From the IMG/VR virus record IMGVR_UViG_3300042879_003877, positions 1 to 64,000 of that record: a stretch of 64,000 nt of DNA; one strand, written 5' to 3'. This DNA comes from a virus. Within the stretch, counting starts at the first letter, position 1. Each line of letters begins with the position of its first letter. A program made the translations under genes and the position numbers. The notes beneath the pieces are model-generated. The model searched no databases. It was not told the DNA's origin and was given only the letters and a program-made list of their open reading frames with translations. Shown here piece after piece: positions 44,401 to 52,441 of the stretch.

Positions 44401-47400
44401 AAAAGGAGGATTTTTATTTGATAAAAATGGACTTAAATATAAAAATTCAAAGATTACTTTAAAATTATTAAGTGGAATCCAAGATAAAACTAATGTTAAA
44501 GGGTTTTCTTTTTCTAAAATGTCTTTAGAAGATAAATTAGTTTTTAAAGCAGTTGCAGCTTTATCAGGTAATTATTCATTATTAATGAATTCTGATAAGA
44601 ATATGGAAAATTCTTTATCATTTAATGATAAATATTTACTAAAATCTTTAGATTTAAATCCTTCTTTCTTTTCTAAAGACTATAATTCAAGTTCTTCTTT
44701 AAATACAGAAGCTGTTAAAATCATAGAAAATTATTTCTTACCTCAACTTAAAGATGAGATTGACTTACTGTTTTCAAAAGATGCTTTAAACGTTCAATTT
44801 TTAAAAGATAAAATAAAAAATAAAGAACTTGGTTATTATCAAGATATTGTAAACTTTTCAAAAGAAGATTTTGAAAAGATTGCAAATGATTATAATTCAA
44901 CTCAATCAGGATTATATTCTTATTTACAATCTGCTATACCTTCTATCTATGTATATTTAAGAAATCAAATTGAAAATGATTATCAGAATTTATATAAAGC
45001 AGGATTCTTTAAGAATATTGATGGTAGAGTATTAATATCTCGACAAATATTAAATTCTAAAGAAATTGAATTTATGAACCAGGGTTTAAACGCATATTTA
45101 GATTTTAAAGGTATAAAAGGAAAAGAACGAGAAAAGTATATTCAAAGAATTACTGGTAAAAATCAAAATACTAGTATAGCTAGTGGAAGATTAGCTAGTT
45201 TTTTCTTTAAAAAGATTGATGAAATATATATGATCTATGCTCAAGCTGGATATAAAGATGTTACTGCATCTAATTTAGAACATATATTTAGAAAAATAGC
45301 TATTCAAGTTACTGTAAATTACGAGATATATAATAAAGACATACAAGGATTTTTATATGGACCATTTAGTGCTTATAAAAAAGGAGATTTTGGTAAACGA
45401 GCAGGTTTCTTAGCTAGTTCTAAGCAAAGTCAAGATAATTCAATTACAATTAATAATCATTTAAATTTAACATCTAAAAGATTAGATGGAAAAAACAGAG
45501 ATGGTTTATTATCTTTTGTCTCTTATAAAGATCCTATTGTCGTATCAGCAAGAATAACTTCTATTGCTGAAGATTTCTATAAAGTATTAAAAAATGATAA
45601 ACATAGTCATGATACTATTGAAAGACTTGTAGGAGCTAAATTTAAGAAAGATGGAACATTAAAAGAAATCACAGCTGAACCAGGTACATTATTAGCTCCT
45701 TATGAAGAATTAAAACTAGCAGATGCCCAAGCTTATATAATGTTAGATACATTTCATGATTTATTATATAAATCAGGAAAATTAACTAGATCTCAAAAAG
45801 TACATATCCAATATGAAATGGCTTTAGAAAGAATAGAAAGATCTGAATTACCAAAAACTGATCCTGCTTATAGACCTTTAACAGCAAAGCAAAAAGTTAA
45901 AGATTTAGAATTTATAAACAATCCTCAAATTAAAAAAGAGGCTAATTCTGCTGTATTACAAGTTTTAAAACCTCAAGGATCTGGTTTTAATCAAAATAAT
46001 TTAGATGTAGCTATTCCTATATTTTTAAAAAACTCAGTAGTTCCATTATCTTGGTCTCGTGTTAAAAATAATCCTATTTTACGAGATAAGTATATTACTT
46101 GGCAAAAAAATCAAATTGATTTAATTGGTTTTGAATCTGGTCAAAAAATAGGAGCTATTTTAAAAGATGGTAATTCTACTCCATTATATAATATTGATGG
46201 ATTTAATGCTGAAATTCCTTTTATTCAAAAAATGAAATTTAATGATTTTGGTATTCAACAAGAAACTCCAAATGAATTTAAGAATTCTGTAAATAGAGGA
46301 GTACAAATTACTAAACTTATTGTAGGTAATTTATCTCATCATTTTAAAAATAAACCACATATTAAAGAATTAGTAGATGAATATTATGCAAACTTAAATG
46401 AACTTTATCAAAGAGGTTATGATAGTTTAATGAAGAAATTAGGTTTAAAATTAGAAGGAAATTATTACGTAACAGATAATTTATCAAATCTAGTAGAAAC
46501 TTTATCTGAACAAGCAAAATTATTAAAATTACCAATTAATGTTAAAGACATGTTTGTTGTAGATAGTTCTACTGGGAAATTACCTTATAAATTTGATGCT
46601 TCTACAGAACGTCATAGAATAGAATATATATTGAATTCTATTTTAGATAGAACATTAATTCATCAAAAAGTTAAAGGAACTCAAGCTCCTCAGATATCTT
46701 CTGTATTTGAACAGTCTAATTTAAAACCATTATTTAAACGTAAAGGTATTTGGACTGAATATACTCAAGGAATGAAATTATCCGCAGATGAAGAAAAATC
46801 TATAAGATATTCATCTACAGATTTAAAAATATTAGAAGATGGAACAATTGAAGTAAAAATACCTTCATATTTAAAAGGTTTAGTAAATCTCAATACTTCT
46901 AAAATAGATCCAGAATTATTAGAATTAATAGGATATCGTATTCCTACTCAGTCATTCGGACAAGTAGAAAAAATTAAAATTGTAGGATTTTTAGATCAAT
47001 CTTATGGTGATGCTATTATTGTTCCAGCTGAATTAGTCGGTAAATCTGGATCGGATTTTGATATAGATAAATTAAATTTATATTTCCCACATTATTATAA
47101 AGATAAGCAAGGAAACTATAGATATATTTCGTATTCTACATCTGATGAAGAATTAGGTTTACGATATAATAATTATATTAAATCAAATGAAGAGAAAGTT
47201 TATAGAAAATTAAAACAATGGATATTTGATGCTATTAAAGACATGGCTTCAGATTTAAATATTAATTTAAATAAAGAAGATTTATCTAAGTTTTTTACTA
47301 AAAAAACATTTAGACAATTACCTAATATTATCAAAGAAGAGTATTTTGATTTACAAGAAACTCTTCAAAATAGTGAAAGTAAAATATTAGAAAAAACAAT

Positions 47401-50203
47401 AGCTCATATTCAAAAAACTTCAGAATTAATTTCTGAATATGAAGAAGCTTTAGCTAATAAAGAAGAAATTGAATATGAAGATAAAGATGGAAATATAGTT
47501 ATATCACCATTTGATGTATTACCTTTATTATATACATTACAAACTGAATATGATACTTTATTAAATGCAGCTGGTTACAATAAAGATCAGATTGAGTTAA
47601 TTCGTGAAAAATTAAAAGAATTTAACGAGTATAAAACAGAGTTATTAACACAAGATCTTCCAAATATTCCAAATGAGATAGCTATAACATATGGTTATAT
47701 GTCTATTGATGATTTTTCTAAACTTCCTATTTTAAAACAAAATAGTCTAGAAGCTTTAGAAAATAGAAATATAGAATTAATGAAACGACTTATTTCATTA
47801 CCTGAAAATAGACTTCAGCACTTAGCTCCTAATTCTGCTTCTACTATTGAAGCTATGGATAAAATTATTAATTCTTCAGAAGTTAAAAAGAAATCTTATC
47901 ATCTTTCAACGTTTTATGGTTCTACAGAGTTTAGAAATATCATGGTAAGTGCTAAGAATCTTGTTGGTGCAGGTGCTCTTCATATTACAGGACATCAAAT
48001 AACTCAAATGTTTAATGTATCCTTTTCAGATGAAGATACTTTTAAACACATTCCGTTTATTAAATCTAATAGATTAGATAAAGTATATGATAGTAAAGGA
48101 AGATTAATCTCTTCAAATCTATCAGAATTTTTATCAGCTTTTGTGGATGCTGCTAAAGATCCTTTTGCTGTAAGATTAAATTTAAATAATTCTACTATTA
48201 ATGTAGCTTTAATGTTAATTCGATTAGGTGTATCTATTGAAGAAGTATTATATTTTATTAATCAACCTTCAATTAAGAGATATGTAGCAAGATATAATAA
48301 TGTTAGTTCCTTATTAAGGAAATCTTCTAATGAATCCCAGAATAGAGCTATGGCAGAAGCTTATGTATTATGGGAATCTAATAGAGGAATGTATGGAAAA
48401 GATAGTTTAAAACATTTAAGAATACCATTTAATGCAGAAAAAATTAATACTCAAGATGAATTAGATCTTTATTCAGCTGAAGAAAAGAAAACAGAATATA
48501 TTTCTTTAACAGATAAAACTATAGAGACTATATTTAATTATGGTACGTTTGAAGAGATAAATAGAATATCTTACATGATTAAGAAAAGTGTAGCTCTTCC
48601 TAATATATCTACTTCTGAAGGGAGTGAAAATTATCTTAAAAATTTAGAAAAATCACTAACAGGAAATATATCTAATGAAATAAAACATGAAACAGATATT
48701 TATTCATTAGGATTATTTATGAGTTTATTAAAACCTGCCCAAGAATTATCTACTTTAAATACGGCAATTAATATAGAGTCAAAGAAAACCAAAACTCTTA
48801 TTGAAAATAGAAGTTTACTAAATACTGTAGATAGTTTATTAAGAAGATTATCCCCTCCATTTACTAATTTAGATGCTATATTTAGTCAAAGTCACTTATC
48901 AACTGTATATAGAAATAGGCAGGATTTTGATAAATATTTAGCACCATATTTAATGGTTGCGGATCCTACTTTTTCTAATTTGTTAGATAGTATTGCTACT
49001 CAGGGTTATATATCATTAGCATATGGTCAAGCTAAAAACGATTTAGTTTATAAATTTAATACATTTTTATTATCTTATTTAGTTCAAAATAATCCTAATT
49101 TCCGACCTACTCAAGATCATGAAACTATGTTTAAACGATTAGCTTCTCGAATAAAAGCTATTCAAACTAGTGAACATTATAAACCTTTTAAATCTCATAA
49201 TTTATTTAAAAATATATCTTATACATTAAGAGGACAGTTTGGAGGAGATTTAAAGACTCAAATTAGATTATTAAAATATCAGGAAGAAGAGACAATTGAT
49301 AGAGATATTGAAATTCAAAAACATGAAAATGCCTATGAATTAGCGTTATCAAGAATGAAATCTTCTAGATTACCTGCAAAAAAAGAATTCTATGAAGAAT
49401 TAGTTAGTATTTATGAAGATTTAGTAGATTATAGTATATTACAATCTGGATTATCTGCTCAGTTTACATCTTTAGCAGGAATATTACCTGCTGATTTATT
49501 TGCTAAAAAAGTATCTAAATACTTAGATTTAACTAATTTAAATGTAGACTTAAGTAATTTATGGGATATATTTGTTAGGAATAATCATAGAAATCCTTTA
49601 TTAGTTGACATTAAACCTGAAGTAATAAGAAATTCTAATATTATTGATTATAATGGAAATACTTATTATAGAGTATATTCAAGAGTTCCATATATTAAAA
49701 GAAATATTTCAAATTTAATAGAATCTGAAGATATATTTTCATTTGAAGAAACTGAGAAATTAGAATCTAAGTTTTTAAGAGTTCTTCCAAATGAAGAAAT
49801 TAAAGGAATTGTTGAAGAGTTAGATTTACCTAAATCAACAAATTGGAAACTATATGAAGAAATAACCGCTTTAGGTGATCAACAATGGTATTTAGAAACT
49901 AAAGATATATATGATTCATTATCTTCAAGAATTCCAGGATATATTGAAGAAGATTATTCTTTACCAGAAGAAACTATAGAATCTGAAAAAATACAACTTT
50001 CTCAGACACAAATAGATACATATGTGTTTTATAAAGAATTATACACGAATGATGCAGATATTAGAGAATTATTCTATATATTTGCTGATAATTACGATAT
50101 ATCATATAATGATATTAACAGTTTGTTAAAAACATTGATTTTAGATCACAATGATGTATTACAACCTATTATAGAAAAAACATTAATTGAAAAAGCATGT
50201 TAA
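35474..50203 (+). CDS. Giant virion RNA polymerase polyprotein, crAss type, 4909 aa
   Basis: A single open frame of 14.7 kb. The polymerase is identified by the segment IGYRIPTQSFGQ, VGFLDQSYGDAIIVPAELV and KSGSDFDIDKL. D3861-F-D3863-I-D3865 is the DxDxD metal-binding motif, as in the Cellulophaga phage phi14:2 enzyme, which is injected to transcribe early genes. Other parts: glycine-rich hydrophobic stretches near residues 115-160, 195-215 and 270-290 (possible membrane insertion); a linker region 960-1640 with NAKYDAELKELE-type spacers and two in-frame cassettes; an acidic segment near 2260-2320; a zincin-like HEAFE at 2380-2384 whose second His is Glu; and a long C-terminal half with the polymerase and helical regions. 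It overlaps the ferritin gene by 7 bases. Confidence 0.85.
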   Translation: MVTNEQLKPTTIPGSFNPQQTLTDVYVPSTFEDRFGALLNNPMPSNLGLRIPIDDFKTEYSDGSKFRGLFQKSGDKLKQDPNFDPITSRVITTPLSEVEPYLKYDSNYDNNLNAAFGQAGKGAVVGGGVGSFFSPIGTAIGAGVGGTLGFFSGLLTSSGRGVYIPGRDNRQEMIEKQSGFWNTLGGFTNNFLDRSFEAGIGGTAALLTSPFGAIAGREFYDWGSNPLTRKLSESLEQSEYKRHLSDNYLNKGPIAKFFTAEGFQNEIADMAGFTVGMMLGAKINMGLNAGAGQAVSKLAIGLKNPGLATSISNRGGNLIGDFLPTVAKRASALFTKGSTKLTAAQQAATFSELNLVTLAKNAFKKGTFDEYGKNLINAFKNPAFGLKALSSFERTALASYGEGRVEAAQAYKDIYDTALKNGYSASEAAEMATNGANKTLLGNLAILGITNQFGLNQLTNVSSIKNLSRWFSKDFTLDVTTSKILKETLKDISKNATKGFVIEGFGEELGQFAISQAAKNQQLNMANPLNPIHKAFFTEFIEAYKDGISSDEGMSNWFGGGLFGSVMGGFGPGGIMSTLNEANKAKTINIPDSLKTKISNFSSAIDFISKHTVPFNGQLFQSYREENGEYIPDNNGTVRLINDPTRLIKLTQALNHINTLSKDQANLILTNVKNNIKTEDPAMQEGFKIIKDYVDLFGETGEKSLEEYINQDLSSKEKQNTLYLLSKLGETVIENEYALESDLSNIAKSMVSSSYVFDHVVNGIEDKIFDELDALEESLLDPTSESGQKDLIEFFGKNYKLDQLDQAKEDIKTFRDQLKKQVKIFKGLANRYSEPFTHINIKKDNKVHKLPITVDMYSVFRSALVQDDLNTMVSEIDEKLNDIKSELLADPQYSQDYLNPNNTSEDVLDIAKKENNNPLYLQYQVLENLKKQVSDSLQKENKAFEELTDVKKLIEKAQKSEKAINSEIENPAKSEDLPKPKPVTVTESSQEPEDNPEEKVEPVVSTDAKADIERIEIPRYFTFNELGGGKGKSGKAMSSVEADRNQEIEENFKKQLKEGDKLIEPNGTITYFKNGKVVKADGSPYGMADIPAFINGVTIERTKVVSTDAKADIERIRQENDSLGKSILQKLGYKNENRLPNGNVKGGQSGWKIRFNIKSPTGGNYFNTDNKTVKNDKHYNEQAQKLVDWLNSYFGTKSKGSVSEAIKGYTLFGFTDEHPSSIWKFLSGGEQGESDFTIYIGSADDVLKFVEDVKKSPIADLLVAGNQGSDVNITPDGIFKARIEGSKIGFSGYGAPIDLNVVTGEENFTFVFDGRRVNINYGKTKGPSDISITVEGGNSEGINWNYKVVGDDNLKKDFPELYKNIRNIIGFQLYGDYLQGSNNEFLKLTGVDKINAKYDAELKELEQKPISTTQSGSSPALRDVEQFNRAKEGSLKRIKNSNDPQTIFSEINRLQETLKKSQSFVLTPEEQTLIDEKLKELKDKGYSLKTKKGEILREGDKVRVDDNVTLLKASDVTEVEKSLLGKELNRRNSLKQELIKNGYSEQEATIEAGLSPEEKIDIVSQDIEVAVIKNGVQEKSGKVAIRVISIEAVESLLSNEQPISTTQSDIESKTKEELFPIDSLHKGKESGDILKVIGYIKDGVKFEIQTKGTLKPKKNLIISELKRLIIEGKLAALEQPTNGDPALGGESAQRPPIQGPVEYGDPDNDNSSLEEEDYRADASRTPLSQTTIFKTYGADFRNGKIQLNNIAKSYFYDQILDLKKDHFFLPIPVSSELALSIVKDKEGDFYKDYKANPTDLIYLLVGIDNDNNPIVYNLPTGKTIPEQIPLIDILSNKTIPTGLIYDKSSTFPIDRITEKFSRTEKYSTQDIDKIYNNYILGLNQMAIDSLSLVEEYNKDVINVNKLRIAVQNNLKPIIGITPGVQDGRVSKVKYEKLSEDYSIHIPTLETAIETKYHELKLGTVYAYQNGKYTKTLRRKFNKNEAQVLANLIKKSLSGEILETSEELYLKSVLNWFDNLTTPTAYNKNSVGIVNGQFIAAPYFGNNNNPKLGFTWSIDDSMDRLVEFFSSHYPHINKTKLNTAYQYFQDKETDTIYENYEEYLIEREIITIPTPVNDRLPVKSNRQLIFDPQFGFDNIQTNDEKNIYRTSKIKLIKDNFTDPMSIQHFFTNDLKKTTPSEEKNGNKIYYFNNIYLSIVGPNDILLAGNVSKYFDNDIWNNTSINAAQVTKDEFDQDVIPYGIKFNLMVTIDSNDEVTINIEKLKKNESTEESEDPGTDEVKNERESPEETPEAQKETSENEEDEFYEDSDEGIDEEPPFRLFTDSTDIENIEEFKVWLSEILPQFSVQVSSDAIKGVAQGALIGSFITLWKNAGSGTGYHEAFEAVWGYFIDSDTKEKLIKEFKSKEGTYKNPFNKKTVKYSESTDNDVKEMLAEGFIDFMKNRKLQPKAPIQNNFFLKLLDLLKRLFSNISKIFKKSEKEAIDNINDIYEKIASGNYSQEVISDFNLGIQFRQRFAAEDIDLNHVHLFNSMLYDRVMSLLGFSNIYDIIDNNIENDVTTSELIGKHIIEQGNALLTELQSEFKTKKIKGFSFFDDNFEFKNDSLRKELLENATQVFLQKSKLDSFVSIDSLDEMEVSSKEGIVPTNEINPTSNVNNVTRFLLNNLKYYTANEAGVLQPAVVNTYFGKTRDITLTINKKPDFTTIQTFLLNKLANVVPYYKDGQEVALFDAMMEKLSLYENKETWIKDLKYKLGIGYSSLSDNIIKMRLAFVTSFKNAEYEPIVLRSSDNVVYMENPVYESSQTALLESWISNVQDKASLSSSVNITLNKDLNKGQVIFPKKGLTNKYEQRDYFKDILGIDIGDPKEDEIIQALDTILSIIKFRQVVIFDDLVKDYAQSSFRTLSKYIASKESSSSKSYKNSDGKAEFSIINPTFISDIINVYNSVDNYNDFLLSYPHFHNNFELKLGLKNNYFLKKGGFLFDKNGLKYKNSKITLKLLSGIQDKTNVKGFSFSKMSLEDKLVFKAVAALSGNYSLLMNSDKNMENSLSFNDKYLLKSLDLNPSFFSKDYNSSSSLNTEAVKIIENYFLPQLKDEIDLLFSKDALNVQFLKDKIKNKELGYYQDIVNFSKEDFEKIANDYNSTQSGLYSYLQSAIPSIYVYLRNQIENDYQNLYKAGFFKNIDGRVLISRQILNSKEIEFMNQGLNAYLDFKGIKGKEREKYIQRITGKNQNTSIASGRLASFFFKKIDEIYMIYAQAGYKDVTASNLEHIFRKIAIQVTVNYEIYNKDIQGFLYGPFSAYKKGDFGKRAGFLASSKQSQDNSITINNHLNLTSKRLDGKNRDGLLSFVSYKDPIVVSARITSIAEDFYKVLKNDKHSHDTIERLVGAKFKKDGTLKEITAEPGTLLAPYEELKLADAQAYIMLDTFHDLLYKSGKLTRSQKVHIQYEMALERIERSELPKTDPAYRPLTAKQKVKDLEFINNPQIKKEANSAVLQVLKPQGSGFNQNNLDVAIPIFLKNSVVPLSWSRVKNNPILRDKYITWQKNQIDLIGFESGQKIGAILKDGNSTPLYNIDGFNAEIPFIQKMKFNDFGIQQETPNEFKNSVNRGVQITKLIVGNLSHHFKNKPHIKELVDEYYANLNELYQRGYDSLMKKLGLKLEGNYYVTDNLSNLVETLSEQAKLLKLPINVKDMFVVDSSTGKLPYKFDASTERHRIEYILNSILDRTLIHQKVKGTQAPQISSVFEQSNLKPLFKRKGIWTEYTQGMKLSADEEKSIRYSSTDLKILEDGTIEVKIPSYLKGLVNLNTSKIDPELLELIGYRIPTQSFGQVEKIKIVGFLDQSYGDAIIVPAELVGKSGSDFDIDKLNLYFPHYYKDKQGNYRYISYSTSDEELGLRYNNYIKSNEEKVYRKLKQWIFDAIKDMASDLNINLNKEDLSKFFTKKTFRQLPNIIKEEYFDLQETLQNSESKILEKTIAHIQKTSELISEYEEALANKEEIEYEDKDGNIVISPFDVLPLLYTLQTEYDTLLNAAGYNKDQIELIREKLKEFNEYKTELLTQDLPNIPNEIAITYGYMSIDDFSKLPILKQNSLEALENRNIELMKRLISLPENRLQHLAPNSASTIEAMDKIINSSEVKKKSYHLSTFYGSTEFRNIMVSAKNLVGAGALHITGHQITQMFNVSFSDEDTFKHIPFIKSNRLDKVYDSKGRLISSNLSEFLSAFVDAAKDPFAVRLNLNNSTINVALMLIRLGVSIEEVLYFINQPSIKRYVARYNNVSSLLRKSSNESQNRAMAEAYVLWESNRGMYGKDSLKHLRIPFNAEKINTQDELDLYSAEEKKTEYISLTDKTIETIFNYGTFEEINRISYMIKKSVALPNISTSEGSENYLKNLEKSLTGNISNEIKHETDIYSLGLFMSLLKPAQELSTLNTAINIESKKTKTLIENRSLLNTVDSLLRRLSPPFTNLDAIFSQSHLSTVYRNRQDFDKYLAPYLMVADPTFSNLLDSIATQGYISLAYGQAKNDLVYKFNTFLLSYLVQNNPNFRPTQDHETMFKRLASRIKAIQTSEHYKPFKSHNLFKNISYTLRGQFGGDLKTQIRLLKYQEEETIDRDIEIQKHENAYELALSRMKSSRLPAKKEFYEELVSIYEDLVDYSILQSGLSAQFTSLAGILPADLFAKKVSKYLDLTNLNVDLSNLWDIFVRNNHRNPLLVDIKPEVIRNSNIIDYNGNTYYRVYSRVPYIKRNISNLIESEDIFSFEETEKLESKFLRVLPNEEIKGIVEELDLPKSTNWKLYEEITALGDQQWYLETKDIYDSLSSRIPGYIEEDYSLPEETIESEKIQLSQTQIDTYVFYKELYTNDADIRELFYIFADNYDISYNDINSLLKTLILDHNDVLQPIIEKTLIEKAC
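38480..38821 (+). repeat. 39-base direct repeats bounding an in-frame cassette
   Basis: An exact 39-base sequence encoding VVSTDAKADIERI occurs at 38480-38518 and 38783-38821. The period is 303 bases, i.e. 101 codons, so loss or gain of the unit keeps the reading frame of the polymerase polyprotein (residues 1003-1116). The DAKADIER spacer is a known style of linker in crAss-like giant proteins. Confidence 0.9.
39696..40296 (+). repeat. 22-base direct repeats bounding a second in-frame cassette
   Basis: A 22-base sequence encoding PISTTQS occurs at 39696-39717 and 40275-40296. The period is 579 bases, i.e. 193 codons, again in frame. The enclosed module carries a helical domain and an EGDKVRVDDNVTLLKASDV beta segment, and its removal would leave the polyprotein intact. 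Confidence 0.85.
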
Positions 50204-50685
50204 CAAGTAAAATAATTGAACAACTAAATTACAGAATTCAACAAGAAGAATTCTCATCAAGATTATATAAACAAATGAGTTTATGGTTAAATGATGAAGG
50301 TTTTATAAATCTTAGTAAAATATATAATAAATATTCTCAAGAAGAATTAGATCATGCTCAATGGGCTGCTGATTTTCTTTTAGCTCATGGTATTAAACCT
50401 GATTTAAAAGAATTAAATGCTCCTAATGATATTTATGAGATAAGTTCATTAAAAGATATATTAGATTTAACCTTATCTCATGAAAAAGAAATTACAAATC
50501 AATGTAATGATTTAGCTTCTTTAGCATTAAAAGAAAACTCTCATACATTATATTCTTTAGCATCTAAATATTGTCATGAACAAGTAGAAGAATTAGAAAA
50601 AGCTATTACTTTTTTAGATATATATTCTAAAACTAAAGATGAGTTATTTTATGATCATTATATTGGAGAAAATTATTTAGATTAA
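50197..50685 (+). CDS. Ferritin (non-haem, FtnA type) in the virion module
   Basis: 162 residues, the normal ferritin length, in a four-helix pattern. The ferroxidase residues align with E. coli FtnA: E17 (FtnA E17), E50 and H53 in QEELDHAQ (FtnA E50/H53), E96 in SHEKEITNQ (FtnA E94), Q129 and E132 in HEQVEELEK (FtnA Q127/E130). All are present, so iron oxidation and storage is expected. The start lies inside the stop region of the polymerase gene (ATGTTAA), so translation is coupled, and the next gene follows after 2 bases. Normal ferritins form 24-mer shells that hold ferric iron. Whether this one is packaged or works in the host cell is unknown. Its placement with cargo genes suggests late expression. 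Confidence 0.9.
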   Translation: MLTSKIIEQLNYRIQQEEFSSRLYKQMSLWLNDEGFINLSKIYNKYSQEELDHAQWAADFLLAHGIKPDLKELNAPNDIYEISSLKDILDLTLSHEKEITNQCNDLASLALKENSHTLYSLASKYCHEQVEELEKAITFLDIYSKTKDELFYDHYIGENYLD

Positions 50686-50687
50686 TT

Positions 50688-52439
50688 ATGTTGTGTCCCA
50701 TAGAACAAGATAAACGCTGGATTAAATTGCTTTCTTTCTTAAAAAATAGACAGAAAGCAATATTTTATTGGAATATGTATAAAGAGAATATTCCAGATTA
50801 TTTTTATTCAGATCCAAGTATTATATCTCAAATTCCTGAATCTTCAGAAGAAGTTACTAATCCTTCAGAAGCAGTTCTTATTAAACCAGCAATAGAAGAA
50901 AACTTAAAAACTTTCTTTACTCAATTTGGTTTTCAATTTAAAGAAGGTGATTCTCCTACTGATTTATTACAAAAAATAATTTATACCAGTAAAGAAGATG
51001 ACAATATATTTATTGATAATTCAGTAAAAGCATTGTCTCAATTACTATTAGCTAATACTAATATAGATTTTAATAAATTACAAGATTTAATAGAAGAAAC
51101 TTCAGAATTTAAAAACTTATTAAAAAATTCTTCGGAGTATGTAAAAAATACACACAAATATTTAAAAGATGGTAACAGAATACCTATGGAAGAATGGGTA
51201 TCTTATGTTAAAGAATACAATAAAATTAAAAATACTGTTCTTGAAAAGTACATTAAAGAATCTTTATTAGATAAAAACAATTCTACAGGACTACATCAAT
51301 TAATTAACGTTTTTTTAAAATTTTTTAAAGATTTATTTAGCAATGCAACAAATTTAAAAGAAGTTACAGACTCTCTAATTCAACAAGTATTATTGAATCA
51401 AAAAGAAGTCATTATTAATTCTCAAGATTTAAAAAATAAAGAAAGAGTTACTTTAGCTAAAGCATTAGAAGAAACTACTCATGGTAAAGATATAATTAAA
51501 ACTTTTGGTGAATTTGGATTAATACTTACAGGTAGTGTTAGTGCTGCTGAACAAGGTTCTGTGTTTAGAAAAGTAGGTAAACTTTTACATGATATTGATT
51601 GGGTTGTACCAAAAGGATTTACCAAAGATTTTAATAAAAAACTAAAAGATACTTTTACAGGAGCTACTTTAGTAAGAGAATTTGATAGTCAAACTTACTA
51701 CACTCAAACTTATATTGTTCCCCCAAAAGGATACACTATTTCTAATTTAACATTCTTTAAACCAGAAATTTATGGTAAAAATAAATATATTGCTTCTTAT
51801 GATGTATTAGATAAAAATGGCAATGTAGTTTCTAATTACAGAAGATATTACGATGTTAAAAAATCAGGAAAAGTTATTGAAAATCGAGAAGTATATAACG
51901 AAGGATTGCAAAATGTTGATAAAAATTTAGAAGCAGTTTCTGTAGATTTTTTCCAAAATAAAGAAGAATTAAAATTTAAACCTTATACTGTAAATGTAGA
52001 GGGTATAGAATTACAACTATCAAATTGGATGTCTTCTTTTACAGAAAAATTAAAATATGGCAGAGCTAAAGACTTATTAGACTACGCTAATTTTATTCCT
52101 AACAATTTAATTTCATCAGAAATTAAACCAGGAGTAGAAGAATTATTTGATTCTAATCCTGAATTAGCTAATCAAGTATATGAAGCTTTAGGGTTTAAAA
52201 CTATTAATGAATCTGAAATAACTTATACAGATGATGAAGGTAATCCTTGTGCTGTCAATGGATTAAAAGGTAGTAAGTTTAAAAAAGGAGGTAATTGGGA
52301 AATTATTAAGGAATTTAAAGGTAAGTCTCACGCTCAAGGAGGTATTGATATAGAAATAGGAAAAGGTGGTATTAAAATGTCAAATAAACAAGGTAAATTT
52401 GAAGCTAAATATGGTTTAATAATTCCTAAAAATAATTAA
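50688..52439 (+). CDS. Nucleotidyltransferase-like virion protein, 583 aa
   Basis: The middle shows a nucleotidyltransferase-fold pattern: LILTG282-S283-VSAAEQGSVFRK, then LLHD302-I-D304-WVVP. A Gly-Ser pair followed by DxD about 20 residues later is the core of this superfamily, which transfers nucleotides to proteins, RNA or small molecules. The N-terminal 250 residues are helical. The C-terminus has GG motifs (FKKGGNWEI, HAQGGIDIEIGKGG) ending with FEAKYGLIIPK, as in other giant virion proteins of this phage. The start is ATG 50688, 2 bases after the ferritin stop. The third catalytic acid (possibly in EAVSVDFF) and the substrate are unknown, so activity is not certain. Confidence 0.6.
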   Translation: MLCPIEQDKRWIKLLSFLKNRQKAIFYWNMYKENIPDYFYSDPSIISQIPESSEEVTNPSEAVLIKPAIEENLKTFFTQFGFQFKEGDSPTDLLQKIIYTSKEDDNIFIDNSVKALSQLLLANTNIDFNKLQDLIEETSEFKNLLKNSSEYVKNTHKYLKDGNRIPMEEWVSYVKEYNKIKNTVLEKYIKESLLDKNNSTGLHQLINVFLKFFKDLFSNATNLKEVTDSLIQQVLLNQKEVIINSQDLKNKERVTLAKALEETTHGKDIIKTFGEFGLILTGSVSAAEQGSVFRKVGKLLHDIDWVVPKGFTKDFNKKLKDTFTGATLVREFDSQTYYTQTYIVPPKGYTISNLTFFKPEIYGKNKYIASYDVLDKNGNVVSNYRRYYDVKKSGKVIENREVYNEGLQNVDKNLEAVSVDFFQNKEELKFKPYTVNVEGIELQLSNWMSSFTEKLKYGRAKDLLDYANFIPNNLISSEIKPGVEELFDSNPELANQVYEALGFKTINESEITYTDDEGNPCAVNGLKGSKFKKGGNWEIIKEFKGKSHAQGGIDIEIGKGGIKMSNKQGKFEAKYGLIIPKNN

Positions 52440-52441
52440 TT

